From Alphaproteobacteria bacterium (GTDB taxonomy: Bacteria; Pseudomonadota; Alphaproteobacteria; UBA2136; UBA6156): a DNA stretch of 18,021 nt. The stretch covers positions 1-18,021 of the forward strand of contig JAIXXE010000125.1 of the NCBI GenBank assembly GCA_027490875.1, written 5' to 3'. A program made the translations under genes and the position numbers. Positions 6,780-13,196 of the stretch are shown in pieces; position 1 is the stretch's first letter; each line of letters starts with the position of its first letter. The notes under the pieces are model-generated. The model worked only from the letters and a program-made list of their open reading frames with translations, made no database searches and was not told where the DNA came from.

Positions 6780-7724
6780 ATGTCTTCATCGTTTGACGCG
6801 ATTAATTACTCGGTCCGCCCTAGCAAATCTATTGAACGTAAAATTATTTTTGAACGTGTTAACAGATTTTGTGCAACAGCTGGCATTAAACTAGATGGTT
6901 ATATTGGCCTCGGCTCAATATGGTTTTCAGATTTTCACATCGCCCATAGGTTATTAGGGCTAAATAAATTGATTTGTCTTGAGCGTGAAGACGGCTTCTC
7001 TAGAGTTTTATTCAACAAACCTTTTGAATGTATTAATGTTATCAAGGGAGACAGTTCTGTAACACTTCCTACACTCCCCTTAAGAGAATCAAAGCATCTC
7101 ATATGGCTAGACTATGATGACCCAGCATCTTCAAACATCTTAGAAGATATTAAAGTTATAGTATCTAAGGTGGCTCCCGGAAGTGTTTTCCTCTTTTCAA
7201 TGAATGCACATCATAAGATTACTGAAAAAGACGAGGATAAAGTGCAGAAGTTTATAGAGATTATGGGTAATGCTGCGCCGCCAGACTTAAAAATGGCCGA
7301 CCTATCAAAATCAAAGTATATAGGGACTTTATCTAAGTCACTTTTCAATTATATCACCCATGTACTCATATCCTCTGGGAGAGATGAACTTTTTATTCCA
7401 CTCTTCAATATTCAATATGCTGATGGCGTATCCATGCTTAGTATTGGTGGAGTAATCTTAGCTAGAGGAGTAGAGATTCCTTCCTTGCAAAGTTTGGGGA
7501 TTTCACATGATGATTGGCCTGATTATAATACCTCCTCAGCCTTGTTAGCTATATCTGCTCCACCACTAACTTTACGAGAAAAAATGACATTAGATGGGTT
7601 ATTACCAAGAGAGAATAAACTTAAGTGTTCTGATATTCCTTTCACGATTAAAGATGAGCAACTCAATATCTATCAGCAATTCTATAAGTATTATCCAATT
7701 TTTAACGAACAGGTACTAAGTTAG
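6780..7724 (+). CDS. Rossmann/methyltransferase-like protein paired with the GHKL ATPase
   Basis: A 314-residue AT-rich gene directly after the GHKL ATPase. The N-terminal two thirds look like a Rossmann methyltransferase fold. A motif-I-like strand and loop YIGLGSIWFSD lies at 41-51, and an acidic strand end LICLERE at 64-70 could hold the cofactor ribose. A LIWLDYDDP block sits at 107-115 where motif IV is expected, followed by PGSVFLFSMNAHH at 133-145. It lacks DPPY/NPPY, so it is not a standard DNA amino-methyltransferase. It resembles, from memory, uncharacterised 'putative O-methyltransferase' families found in conflict islands; the family name is not certain. An alternative is a degenerate fold that binds but does not modify its ligand. 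The tight coupling suggests a two-component system with the ATPase. Confidence 0.6.
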   Translation: MSSSFDAINYSVRPSKSIERKIIFERVNRFCATAGIKLDGYIGLGSIWFSDFHIAHRLLGLNKLICLEREDGFSRVLFNKPFECINVIKGDSSVTLPTLPLRESKHLIWLDYDDPASSNILEDIKVIVSKVAPGSVFLFSMNAHHKITEKDEDKVQKFIEIMGNAAPPDLKMADLSKSKYIGTLSKSLFNYITHVLISSGRDELFIPLFNIQYADGVSMLSIGGVILARGVEIPSLQSLGISHDDWPDYNTSSALLAISAPPLTLREKMTLDGLLPRENKLKCSDIPFTIKDEQLNIYQQFYKYYPIFNEQVLS

Positions 7725-7732
7725 ATATTTTA

Positions 7733-8815
7733 CTAGTTACTAATACTGCGCCAATACTCATTAAAGAGTTCATGACATGTTAGATTTTGCCCAAAGTTAA
7801 GCAACGATCGGCCTTCTCTGGGTTGTGAATCAAATGATTTATTAATAAGCCCCTGTAGAGCAGCTTTAACAACTTCTAGGTCACTGTTTGAAACCCCTTT
7901 AGCCGTGGCAAATACTCGTTTTACTGCTGTTGGCAGAGATGGGGTCAGAAGGCGCGTATTCATCTCGTGAAAAGCAAAGCCAAGGAAGACTAAGGTTTCT
8001 GCGTGTATAATCTCGTTCCGCATTGCTGCTAGGGCGTCCTCGTCAGCAGCTTGTTCAGTAAAAGTCTTAATTTGAGAAGCGGCTTTGCAAATCTTTTGAG
8101 GATTGTCCTTCAAGCCAAATGGTATGTTTTCAAGATGATTTTGATTCTGCCACGGGAGGTCGCCTACCTTGCCATAAGGGTGACAAATCTTTAGTTTCTT
8201 CACTAGGCTTTCTGCCTCGGCGATAGGGATGGCATAGTATGTGGCCAGCGCATGGGGCAAAAAATGTTCAATACAGCGATCATAATTAAATGTAATAAAT
8301 GATATATTATCAAATATATGGCTTATTTTATCTTTGGAAACATTTTCAGTTAAAAGCTTAATGAAGTCGGCATACCAAGTATTCTCCACACGTGACAATG
8401 AAAGTTTTTGAGAATCTTTATCTATAACCATGCAGCTTTGGCTTTCGGCCTGAAGGATTGCACGAGCAATTCCAAGTTTTCCAACTGTTTCAGCGTCCGT
8501 ATTCCCCGTATGAGCATCTAAATAATTATCTATAGAAATTGATAAAGGTAGCGCCTCTACCATCGGCCACGCTGCGTGAAGATAATCATTTGTATCTTTG
8601 TGTTGAAGCCTTTGATTGGTTGCTGGCAGACTTCTGGCCATAATTTTAAAGGCCTCAGCGACCTGTGGATCTCCAGAGGTGAGTTTGTCCCCCCAATCAC
8701 CATACTTAACATTCACTAAGTTAGAAATTTGGCTTTTTAGCTTTGCCCCTGTAGGCAAGCCCGCCTCAGCACTCGCTCCTGCGCCGACGATAAAAACAGT
8801 TTTAGACTTAAACAT
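7733..8815 (-). CDS. SIR2-like protein (SIR2_2 group), probable NAD-consuming defence effector
   Basis: A 360-residue protein. The N-terminal nucleotide-binding motif is FIVGAGASAEAGLPTG (8-23). SIDNYLD at 94-100 matches a motif common in bacterial SIR2-like defence proteins. TFNYD at 175-179 gives the conserved Asn177, HPYGK at 212-216 the likely catalytic His212, and LVFLGFAFHE at 275-284 the late Rossmann motif. Zinc-finger cysteines of deacylase sirtuins are absent. SIR2-like domains of this kind in anti-phage systems hydrolyse NAD+ to arrest infected cells; here that is an inference from the family. No second effector or sensor domain is fused beyond the last 70 residues. The gene is convergent with the methyltransferase-like gene (8-nt gap) and divergent from the nuclease gene, so it is probably its own transcription unit. 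The ATG at 8815 has AGAAAGAA upstream. Confidence 0.78.
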   Translation of the reverse strand: MFKSKTVFIVGAGASAEAGLPTGAKLKSQISNLVNVKYGDWGDKLTSGDPQVAEAFKIMARSLPATNQRLQHKDTNDYLHAAWPMVEALPLSISIDNYLDAHTGNTDAETVGKLGIARAILQAESQSCMVIDKDSQKLSLSRVENTWYADFIKLLTENVSKDKISHIFDNISFITFNYDRCIEHFLPHALATYYAIPIAEAESLVKKLKICHPYGKVGDLPWQNQNHLENIPFGLKDNPQKICKAASQIKTFTEQAADEDALAAMRNEIIHAETLVFLGFAFHEMNTRLLTPSLPTAVKRVFATAKGVSNSDLEVVKAALQGLINKSFDSQPREGRSLLNFGQNLTCHELFNEYWRSISN

Positions 8816-8868
8816 AAGAATTCTTTCTAGCTCTATTATATAAAGAGTATTTGAGATATAAAGTCTTA

Positions 8869-9510
8869 ATGCAAACAGTTCTTCAACGCAATTTAGCCAT
8901 TGATAAGATTAAGCTCATTTTAGGGCAGGACTTGCGCCCTATGGCGGATACCTTGGAAGTAACGGTCCGCAAGAACGATAAGCCTAATAAAGGGTGGGCT
9001 GGCCACGTTCTTGAGCGCTATCTAGACATGAAGATTAACTCTGCACAGCAGCCTGATGGTGGGGATTGGGAATTAAAAGTTATTCCCCTTAAATTCAAGA
9101 AGGGGCTGCTTATCCCAAAGGAAACGATGGCTATTACCATGATTAACCCAGAAGAGGTTGTGGAGACCCCTTTTGAGAAAAGCCATATGTTTAACAAACT
9201 AAAAAGCTTGATCATATGTGGGCGAATTTTTGAGGCCCAGTCTGAACCTCGTTCAATTCTCCATAGTGTAGGCGGTTTTGACCTAAGTGATCCGCAGCTG
9301 CTTGCAACAGTTAAAGAAGATTATGAAACCGTTCAAAATGCTATTCGTAAGACTGGGTTTGCCTCTTTAACTGGTCGCATGGGGACCTTGGTGCAGCCAA
9401 GAACCAAGGGGCCGGGCCACGGGAGCATTTCACGGGCCTTCTATGCCCGTAAGGAGCTCGTGTCTATAATCCTTGGTACTGATGCACCTCAGGATGCATC
9501 AGAGGGCTAA
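8869..9510 (+). CDS. MutH/Sau3AI-type restriction endonuclease, probable GATC specificity
   Basis: A protein of 213 residues from ATG 8869 (219 from a TTG at 8851, which has AAAGAG only 3 nt upstream; the start is uncertain). NKGWAGHVLERYL at about 40-52 matches the MutH block DKGWVGMLLE, including the active-site Glu49. QPDGGDWELKVIPLK holds Asp63 and the E-x-K pair Glu68/Lys70. EKSHMFNKLKSLI matches the MutH ETSHVRHKLK region, and LTGRMGTLVQPRTKG then SRAFYARKELVSIIL match the C-terminal recognition part. MutH cuts at unmethylated GATC. Beside two methyltransferases of the M.DpnII kind, this should be the nuclease of a type II system rather than a repair enzyme. Its 3' end overlaps the convergent methyltransferase gene by 47 bp. 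Confidence 0.82.
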   Translation: MQTVLQRNLAIDKIKLILGQDLRPMADTLEVTVRKNDKPNKGWAGHVLERYLDMKINSAQQPDGGDWELKVIPLKFKKGLLIPKETMAITMINPEEVVETPFEKSHMFNKLKSLIICGRIFEAQSEPRSILHSVGGFDLSDPQLLATVKEDYETVQNAIRKTGFASLTGRMGTLVQPRTKGPGHGSISRAFYARKELVSIILGTDAPQDASEG

Positions 9511-10288
9511 TAGAGTCTTTGTGGGGGAGGCTAGACTCAAGCCGTCGCTGCGCCAGATTTATATACCCCTGTTCAATATCTACACCAATAAATCGCCGTC
9601 CATGCTTAACGGCAGCCACGCCAGTTGTGCCGCTGCCGCAGAATGGGTCTAGGATAAGGTCTTTGGGGTTAGATGAAGCCAGCACCACGCGCTCCATAAG
9701 CTTTAGGGGCTTTTGGGTGGGGTGTTTACCCAGCTGCTTTTCTTCCTGCGGTGTGGAGTTCATTGCCCACACGCTCCGCATCTGCTTTTGTGGCACCTTG
9801 AGACGGTCTTCAGGGAAGTCTCCCCCCTTCATGGCCTCATAGTTAAAGGTATGACGGGCCGTTTTGGTCTTCTTGGCCCAAAGTAGCGTCTCGTGGCTGG
9901 CGGTAAAGAAACGGCATGAGAGGTTGGGGCTGGCATTGGGCTTAAACCAAGTGATGTCGTTCAACAGGTGAAAGCGCAGCTCCTGAAGGGCAAAGCCGCA
10001 GCTGTAAATGTTGTGGTAGGTGCCAGAAATCCAAATAGTGCCGTTAGGCTTCAGCACCCGTTGGCATTCGGCAATCCACTCAAGGTTAAAGGCGTGATCG
10101 CCTTCCAGCCCCATACTTTTATCCCAGCCGCCCTTATTGACGGAGACCATACGGCCCCCTTGGCAGGTAAAGCCACCATTGGAGAGGCGATAAGGTGGGT
10201 CGGCAAAGACAACATCAATGCTCTCGTCAGGGATTTGCTTTAGAACCTCGCGGCAATCGCCAAGGTAAAGGCGGTAGGGCTTAGTCAT
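9464..10288 (-). CDS. Beta-class DNA adenine N6-methyltransferase (M.DpnIIB/DpnA-like)
   Basis: A 274-residue protein from ATG 10288. The start was chosen because it overlaps the stop of the upstream Dam-like gene by 8 nt and the longer frame up to 10414 has no conserved residues. Catalytic motif IV ADPPYRLSNGG (29-39) comes first and the SAM-binding DPFCGSGTTG (214-223) last, the beta-class order. GGFTCQGGRMVSVNKGGWDK closely resembles the second methyltransferase of DpnII-type systems, which methylates GATC and can also act on single-stranded DNA. It should protect island and host DNA from the nuclease encoded convergently. KHPTQKPLKLMERVV at 189-203 is the usual motif X region. Confidence 0.88.
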   Translation of the reverse strand: MTKPYRLYLGDCREVLKQIPDESIDVVFADPPYRLSNGGFTCQGGRMVSVNKGGWDKSMGLEGDHAFNLEWIAECQRVLKPNGTIWISGTYHNIYSCGFALQELRFHLLNDITWFKPNASPNLSCRFFTASHETLLWAKKTKTARHTFNYEAMKGGDFPEDRLKVPQKQMRSVWAMNSTPQEEKQLGKHPTQKPLKLMERVVLASSNPKDLILDPFCGSGTTGVAAVKHGRRFIGVDIEQGYINLAQRRLESSLPHKDSISPLMHPEVHQYQGL

Positions 10289-11240
10289 AGTTCTTAATGA
10301 GAAGTTCTCGCACCACGCCACGGCCCGTGCCTTTAGCGTTGATAAAGCGGGTGGCATCCACACGGGTGATGGTGAAGCCTTGGTAAAGGTCATCAAAGAA
10401 CGGATCAGGCCCATAGTTGGTCGGGTCAGAATTACTGAGCATCTGCTTAACCCCGCGCTGGTCTATCTCACGGAACATGCCTGCCAGTTGGCGTTGGGTA
10501 TCATCATTAAACGCTTCTTTGCTGTAAGCCTTAAAGTGAGAGGTCACGCTAATCGGGCGGTAAGGTGGGTCATAGTAAACAAAGGTCTTTGGCTTTACCA
10601 AACTTGGGGTCTGGGTAAAGTCACCATGAATCACCTCAGCTTTATCCAGGGCTTTAGCAGCGGCCCGCAGCTTCTTTTCAAAAAGGATGGTGGGCTTTTT
10701 ATGCTGACCAAACGGCACATTGAACTTGCCCTTGCTGTTCACCCTGAAGAGGCCATTAAAGCAGGTGCGGTTCAGAAAGATATTCTGGGAGGCGCGGTTT
10801 AGGCCCGCCTGATTGCTAGCCGTGGCCGTATGGGGAGTGTTAAACTCTTCCCGCACGGCATAGAACATGGCTTGCTGCTCTTCAGGTGCCACAGCGTGAT
10901 AGGCGGCTTCCATTGCGGCTAAAGCACGGATAAGCCCCTGCACATCTTGTTGGATAACCTGATAGGTCAGAACCAAGTCGGGGTTGGTATCAATCAGCAC
11001 CGAACGCTGAGGGCTAAAGCGATTCTGAATATCAAAGAATACCGCTCCACCGCCTGCAAAAGGTTCAATGTAAGTTTGGATATCGCCGTTCAGTAGCTCT
11101 TGCGGGTAGTGCTGATTAATAACAGGCAGAAGCTGAGATTTACCACCGGCCCATTTCAGGAATGGCCCCGCCTCGTCCTCTACCAGCTTCAGCTTTGGGA
11201 GGTTGGGTAAAACAGGTTGGCGGAGAGCTATTTGAGGCAT
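10281..11240 (-). CDS. Dam-type (alpha-class) DNA adenine N6-methyltransferase, GATC
   Basis: A 319-residue protein with the alpha-class order. Motif X is FLKWAGGKSQLLP (27-39), motif I is YIEPFAGGGAVFF (57-69), and motif IV is YYDPPYRP (222-229). QNIFLNRTCFNGLFRVNSKGKFNVPFG at 152-178 is the family's conserved region that lies near the target DNA. This is the M.DpnII/M.MboI/Dam family, which methylates the adenine of GATC. The N-terminal 25 residues precede the core and are not conserved in my recollection. It is the first gene of a two-gene minus-strand operon with the beta-class enzyme. A near-palindrome lies 70-100 bp upstream (11308-11341). Confidence 0.9.
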   Translation of the reverse strand: MPQIALRQPVLPNLPKLKLVEDEAGPFLKWAGGKSQLLPVINQHYPQELLNGDIQTYIEPFAGGGAVFFDIQNRFSPQRSVLIDTNPDLVLTYQVIQQDVQGLIRALAAMEAAYHAVAPEEQQAMFYAVREEFNTPHTATASNQAGLNRASQNIFLNRTCFNGLFRVNSKGKFNVPFGQHKKPTILFEKKLRAAAKALDKAEVIHGDFTQTPSLVKPKTFVYYDPPYRPISVTSHFKAYSKEAFNDDTQRQLAGMFREIDQRGVKQMLSNSDPTNYGPDPFFDDLYQGFTITRVDATRFINAKGTGRGVVRELLIKNYD

Positions 11241-11307
11241 GTTAACACTTTACGCTAAGTTCATATCCTCATCCATATAAAAGGACCAAAATTGGACATT
11301 AATCAGT

Positions 11308-11341
11308 TTAATTAAGTATGCCCCTACATACCCTTAATTAA
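11308..11341. promoter_or_regulatory. Inverted repeat upstream of the methyltransferase operon
   Basis: TTAATTAAGTATG (11308-11320) faces CATACCCTTAATTAA (11327-11341), a reverse complement apart from two inserted bases. It lies between the divergent Dam-like and lipoprotein genes and could be an operator. On the minus strand, a TTAATG / TATATG pair spaced by 17 nt downstream of it is a possible but weak promoter for the methyltransferases. Confidence 0.4.
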
Positions 11342-11396
11342 TTAAAACTATCTGTAAACACTTCACTCTTCCCCAAAAACAGGCTAAGTTTGCGTT

Positions 11397-11577
11397 GCGG
11401 GTGCAAAACCTGCGGGGCCTAGTAACCCCTCTATAGACGGCTGCGAGCACCAGCCGTGACCATTGTGCTGCCTTCCAACCCTACGGTTGGGGAGGCGGCG
11501 AATATAACAGGCTTCGGCTGAATAGCCGCGCCGTTTCTATAGACGGTTACTACTCCCCGACCACCTTTATGGTGGTC
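11397..11577 (+). ncRNA. Candidate structured RNA or leader: several hairpins and an H-type pseudoknot
   Basis: The 363-nt gap before the lipoprotein gene (11241-11603) holds a dense set of possible stems on the plus strand. GCGGGT/ACCTGC lies at 11397-11402/11408-11413, and GGGG/CCCC at 11414-11417/11426-11429. ACGGCTG/CAGCCGT at 11437-11443/11451-11457 has loop bases AGCAC (11446-11450) that can pair with GTGCT (11465-11469), a well-proportioned H-type pseudoknot. CCAACC/GGTTGG lies at 11475-11480/11485-11490. An outer GCGGC/GCCGC (11495-11499/11525-11529) encloses a cTTCGg tetraloop at 11512-11517. CCGT/ACGG lies at 11531-11534/11543-11546, and GACCACC/GGTGGTC at 11559-11565/11571-11577. 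TCTATAGACGG occurs twice (11430-11440 and 11536-11546), each with the self-complementary CTATAG. I do not recognise a known riboswitch or ribozyme class. It could be an untranslated leader of the downstream gene or a separate small RNA. Confidence 0.5.
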
Positions 11578-11603
11578 GTTCCATTAACAAGGGAGTTAGT
11601 AGG

Positions 11604-12125
11604 ATGAGGCTTTCAATTTTTATTACAGGTACGGTTGCGGGAAGTATGTTGATGGGATGTGGTCAATCAACTCCAACCCTAACGGAGATTGATCAATATC
11701 AGAAAGATACTACGCTATGTCATAAAGAACCATTAACAAGATATAATGCTGTTTCTCAAAGAGAATGTCTTAATACTGCCCTTGTTAATCGGATGACTTT
11801 AGCTGGTTATGAACCCATGAAACTCATTCATAAATATAATCAACTTATGTCTGCATATGCTGAGGAGTACGCCTCGGGTTGGCGTTCCCAAAGCCAATAC
11901 GAAGCTGCTGAAAAGAAACATTGGCAAAATTTTGTAAAGATGGAGGCGGATATCGCTAGTCAGCAGCAGTCTAATACCCAAGCCGATTCGGCGAGCCCTA
12001 TTTTCATACTTCCTAACATAGTGTCCGCACCAGCCATTCAGGTTATTCCTGCCCCGACCATTAAAAACCCGACTATAACTAACTGCCAGCCTCTAGGGAA
12101 CTCAATCAACTGCACAACTTGGTAA
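11604..12125 (+). CDS. Island-encoded lipoprotein of unknown function
   Basis: A 173-residue protein with a signal peptide ending in lipobox LMGC (Cys19), so it should be lipidated and exported to the envelope. Residues about 25-120 are charged and mostly helical in character (EIDQYQKDTTLCHKEPLTR, YAEEYASGWRSQSQYEAAEKKHWQ). The C-terminal 50 residues are Ile/Pro/Thr-rich, with paired cysteines near the end (NCQPLGNSINCTTW). I do not recognise the family. An envelope lipoprotein in a mobile island could serve surface or superinfection exclusion (speculation). The ATG at 11604 follows GGGAG and TAGTAGG, and the structured stretch at 11397-11577 lies directly upstream. Confidence 0.7.
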   Translation: MRLSIFITGTVAGSMLMGCGQSTPTLTEIDQYQKDTTLCHKEPLTRYNAVSQRECLNTALVNRMTLAGYEPMKLIHKYNQLMSAYAEEYASGWRSQSQYEAAEKKHWQNFVKMEADIASQQQSNTQADSASPIFILPNIVSAPAIQVIPAPTIKNPTITNCQPLGNSINCTTW

Positions 12126-12153
12126 GCTCAAGCTAGAGACTTTCTCTTGGTAC

Positions 12154-12178
12154 AAAATGTTACACATTGTGACATTTT
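12154..12178. repeat. 25-bp near-perfect palindrome in a convergent gap
   Basis: AAAATGTTACA (12154-12164) and TGTGACATTTT (12168-12178) are reverse complements except for one base, around a CAT spacer. It lies between the convergent lipoprotein and HTH genes. It may be a weak bidirectional terminator or a protein-binding site. Confidence 0.5.
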
Positions 12179-12195
12179 ATCTAGAGCGTTACCTT

Positions 12196-12289
12196 ACAAA
12201 ATCTGACAGTACTTTTGGCTTATTTCCTAGATAATCAAGAAAACATCTAAATAAAGTTCACTTGACAAAATTTGACAGTATAAATGGCT
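12196..12289 (+). repeat. Two iteron-like 25-nt direct repeats
   Basis: 12196-12220 and 12265-12289 both begin ACAAAAT, share TGACAGTA and end GGCT, with 20 of 25 bases equal; start-to-start distance is 69 nt. The surrounding 206-nt gap (12126-12331) is AT-rich and non-coding. Together with the neighbouring palindrome and a replication-initiator-like HTH gene, this could be a small replication or regulatory site. That is an inference. Confidence 0.45.
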
Positions 12290-12331
12290 GTTCTAAGCCA
12301 AATCCTCCATTTGGATTCGTTGAGTATTTTA

Positions 12332-12865
12332 CTAGAACATCCTTACGGGGTTCTGCTCTAATTCTCTTTGCCTATCTATAACCTCCTTCACTAGATTGTT
12401 AAGAGCACTTTTTATAGGCAATGCATCTCCTTGTGGACAGGAAGATTTTCTTTTTTTGTTTAGATAAGAGTTAGTGTTCGTCTCGCGAACTAGGTTTTGT
12501 TTGTTTTGCGAACTAGGTAGTTCGGGACGCGAACTAGGGGGTAGCTCGTGTGGCGAACTAGGCTGTGGATAAAGTAGCTTGTACGAGTTAGACGTTCTGT
12601 TTTTAGTGTTTCCAATAAATCTGGTTGATCTTTGAATATATCCTTTCATCTCTAAAGCCTTAAGGCTTTTTACAACTGATGTTTTACCTAATGACGATTG
12701 ATCCTGGATCCGTGCTAAAGAAGGATTACATGTGAGGTCATAAATATTGATATGTGCATTGAGAACTATCGCAACTATTTTCTCGTGTGCTGTGAGAGTT
12801 GGATCATTTAAGATTAACCTTTTCCAATCAAAGGTTTTCCAAAGGATCGTACCTTTATTTCCCAC
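12332..12865 (-). CDS. Helix-turn-helix protein (HTH_36-like), possible replication or transcription regulator
   Basis: A 177-residue protein. The N-terminal half (about 15-95) has the shape of a HTH_36-type winged helix: LILNDPTLTAHEKIVAIVLNAH, then LARIQDQSSLGKTSVVKSLKALEMKGYIQ, where SSLGKTSVVKSLKALE is the recognition unit. This fold is common in plasmid and phage replication initiators and their regulators. The C-terminal half is low-complexity (Pro/Ser, then Asn/Lys-rich) with a short charged helix at the end. The start is GTG at 12865 with GGAAGGGG 8 nt upstream. That site overlaps the end of the excisionase-like gene, whose stop is 5 nt before the start, so the two are coupled. No catalytic Rep motifs are visible. 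It could drive excision-linked replication or control the module. Confidence 0.65.
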   Translation of the reverse strand: MGNKGTILWKTFDWKRLILNDPTLTAHEKIVAIVLNAHINIYDLTCNPSLARIQDQSSLGKTSVVKSLKALEMKGYIQRSTRFIGNTKNRTSNSYKLLYPQPSSPHELPPSSRPELPSSQNKQNLVRETNTNSYLNKKRKSSCPQGDALPIKSALNNLVKEVIDRQRELEQNPVRMF

Positions 12866-12870
12866 CCCAA

Positions 12871-13095
12871 TTACCCCTTCCGGCTAAATTTTTGCCAGTT
12901 CTCATTCGTAACCTTGCGGTCTTCAATGAAGCGATCCAGATCTTCTTGCTTATACCGAGCGCAACGGCCAACTTTATAGAAGGGGATGTTGTATCGGCCG
13001 GTGGAAGCCCAGACTTCTAGAGTTCCCAAGTCAACTTGTAAGTATTCCGCAGCTTCCTTACGAGTAAGTAATCTATTTTTAGTTTGTTGAAGCAT
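12871..13095 (-). CDS. Excisionase-like helix-turn-helix protein (AlpA/HTH_17 type)
   Basis: A 74-residue protein from ATG 13095, chosen because AAAGGA lies 7-8 nt upstream; a GTG at 13119 would add eight residues without a good ribosome site. LLTRKEAAEYLQVDLGTLEVW is the winged-helix recognition segment of the MerR-like excisionase family, followed by YKVGRCARYKQEDLDRFIE. Such proteins bend DNA and promote excision by tyrosine integrases, and may also repress or activate integrase transcription. It is transcribed with the HTH gene downstream and probably with the 253-residue gene and the integrase upstream. Confidence 0.82.
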   Translation of the reverse strand: MLQQTKNRLLTRKEAAEYLQVDLGTLEVWASTGRYNIPFYKVGRCARYKQEDLDRFIEDRKVTNENWQKFSRKG

Positions 13096-13173
13096 AATGA
13101 TGTCCTTTCTAATCTTCACTAGTAAGACATAGCTAGATAGAAAAGCGCTGTATATCCGCCTCCTTGATAAGCG

Positions 13174-13195
13174 TTACACCTCCATGAAAGTGTAA
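13174..13195. promoter_or_regulatory. Short inverted repeat between the 253-residue gene and the excisionase-like gene
   Basis: TTACAC (13174-13179) and GTGTAA (13190-13195) form a 6-bp inverted repeat in the 101-nt gap. On the minus strand two Shine-Dalgarno-like stretches (GGAGG and AAGGAGG) follow, but neither leads into a start codon of useful length. A local promoter or control site for the excisionase gene is possible. Confidence 0.3.
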
Positions 13196-13196
13196 A

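Noticed and set aside
9519..10802. Plus-strand frames opposite the two methyltransferases
   Set aside because: Shadows of genes with intact SAM and DPPY motifs on the minus strand.
11397..11577. Retron or known riboswitch
   Set aside because: No reverse transcriptase is encoded in the window, and none of the conserved cores I know (for example cobalamin, SAM, c-di-GMP, TPP) could be recognised.
12262..12300. Plus-strand promoter at the TTGACA motifs in the iteron-like repeats
   Set aside because: TATAAA lies only 11 nt after the first TTGACA, and no -10 box stands 16-18 nt after either one; no gene follows on that strand.
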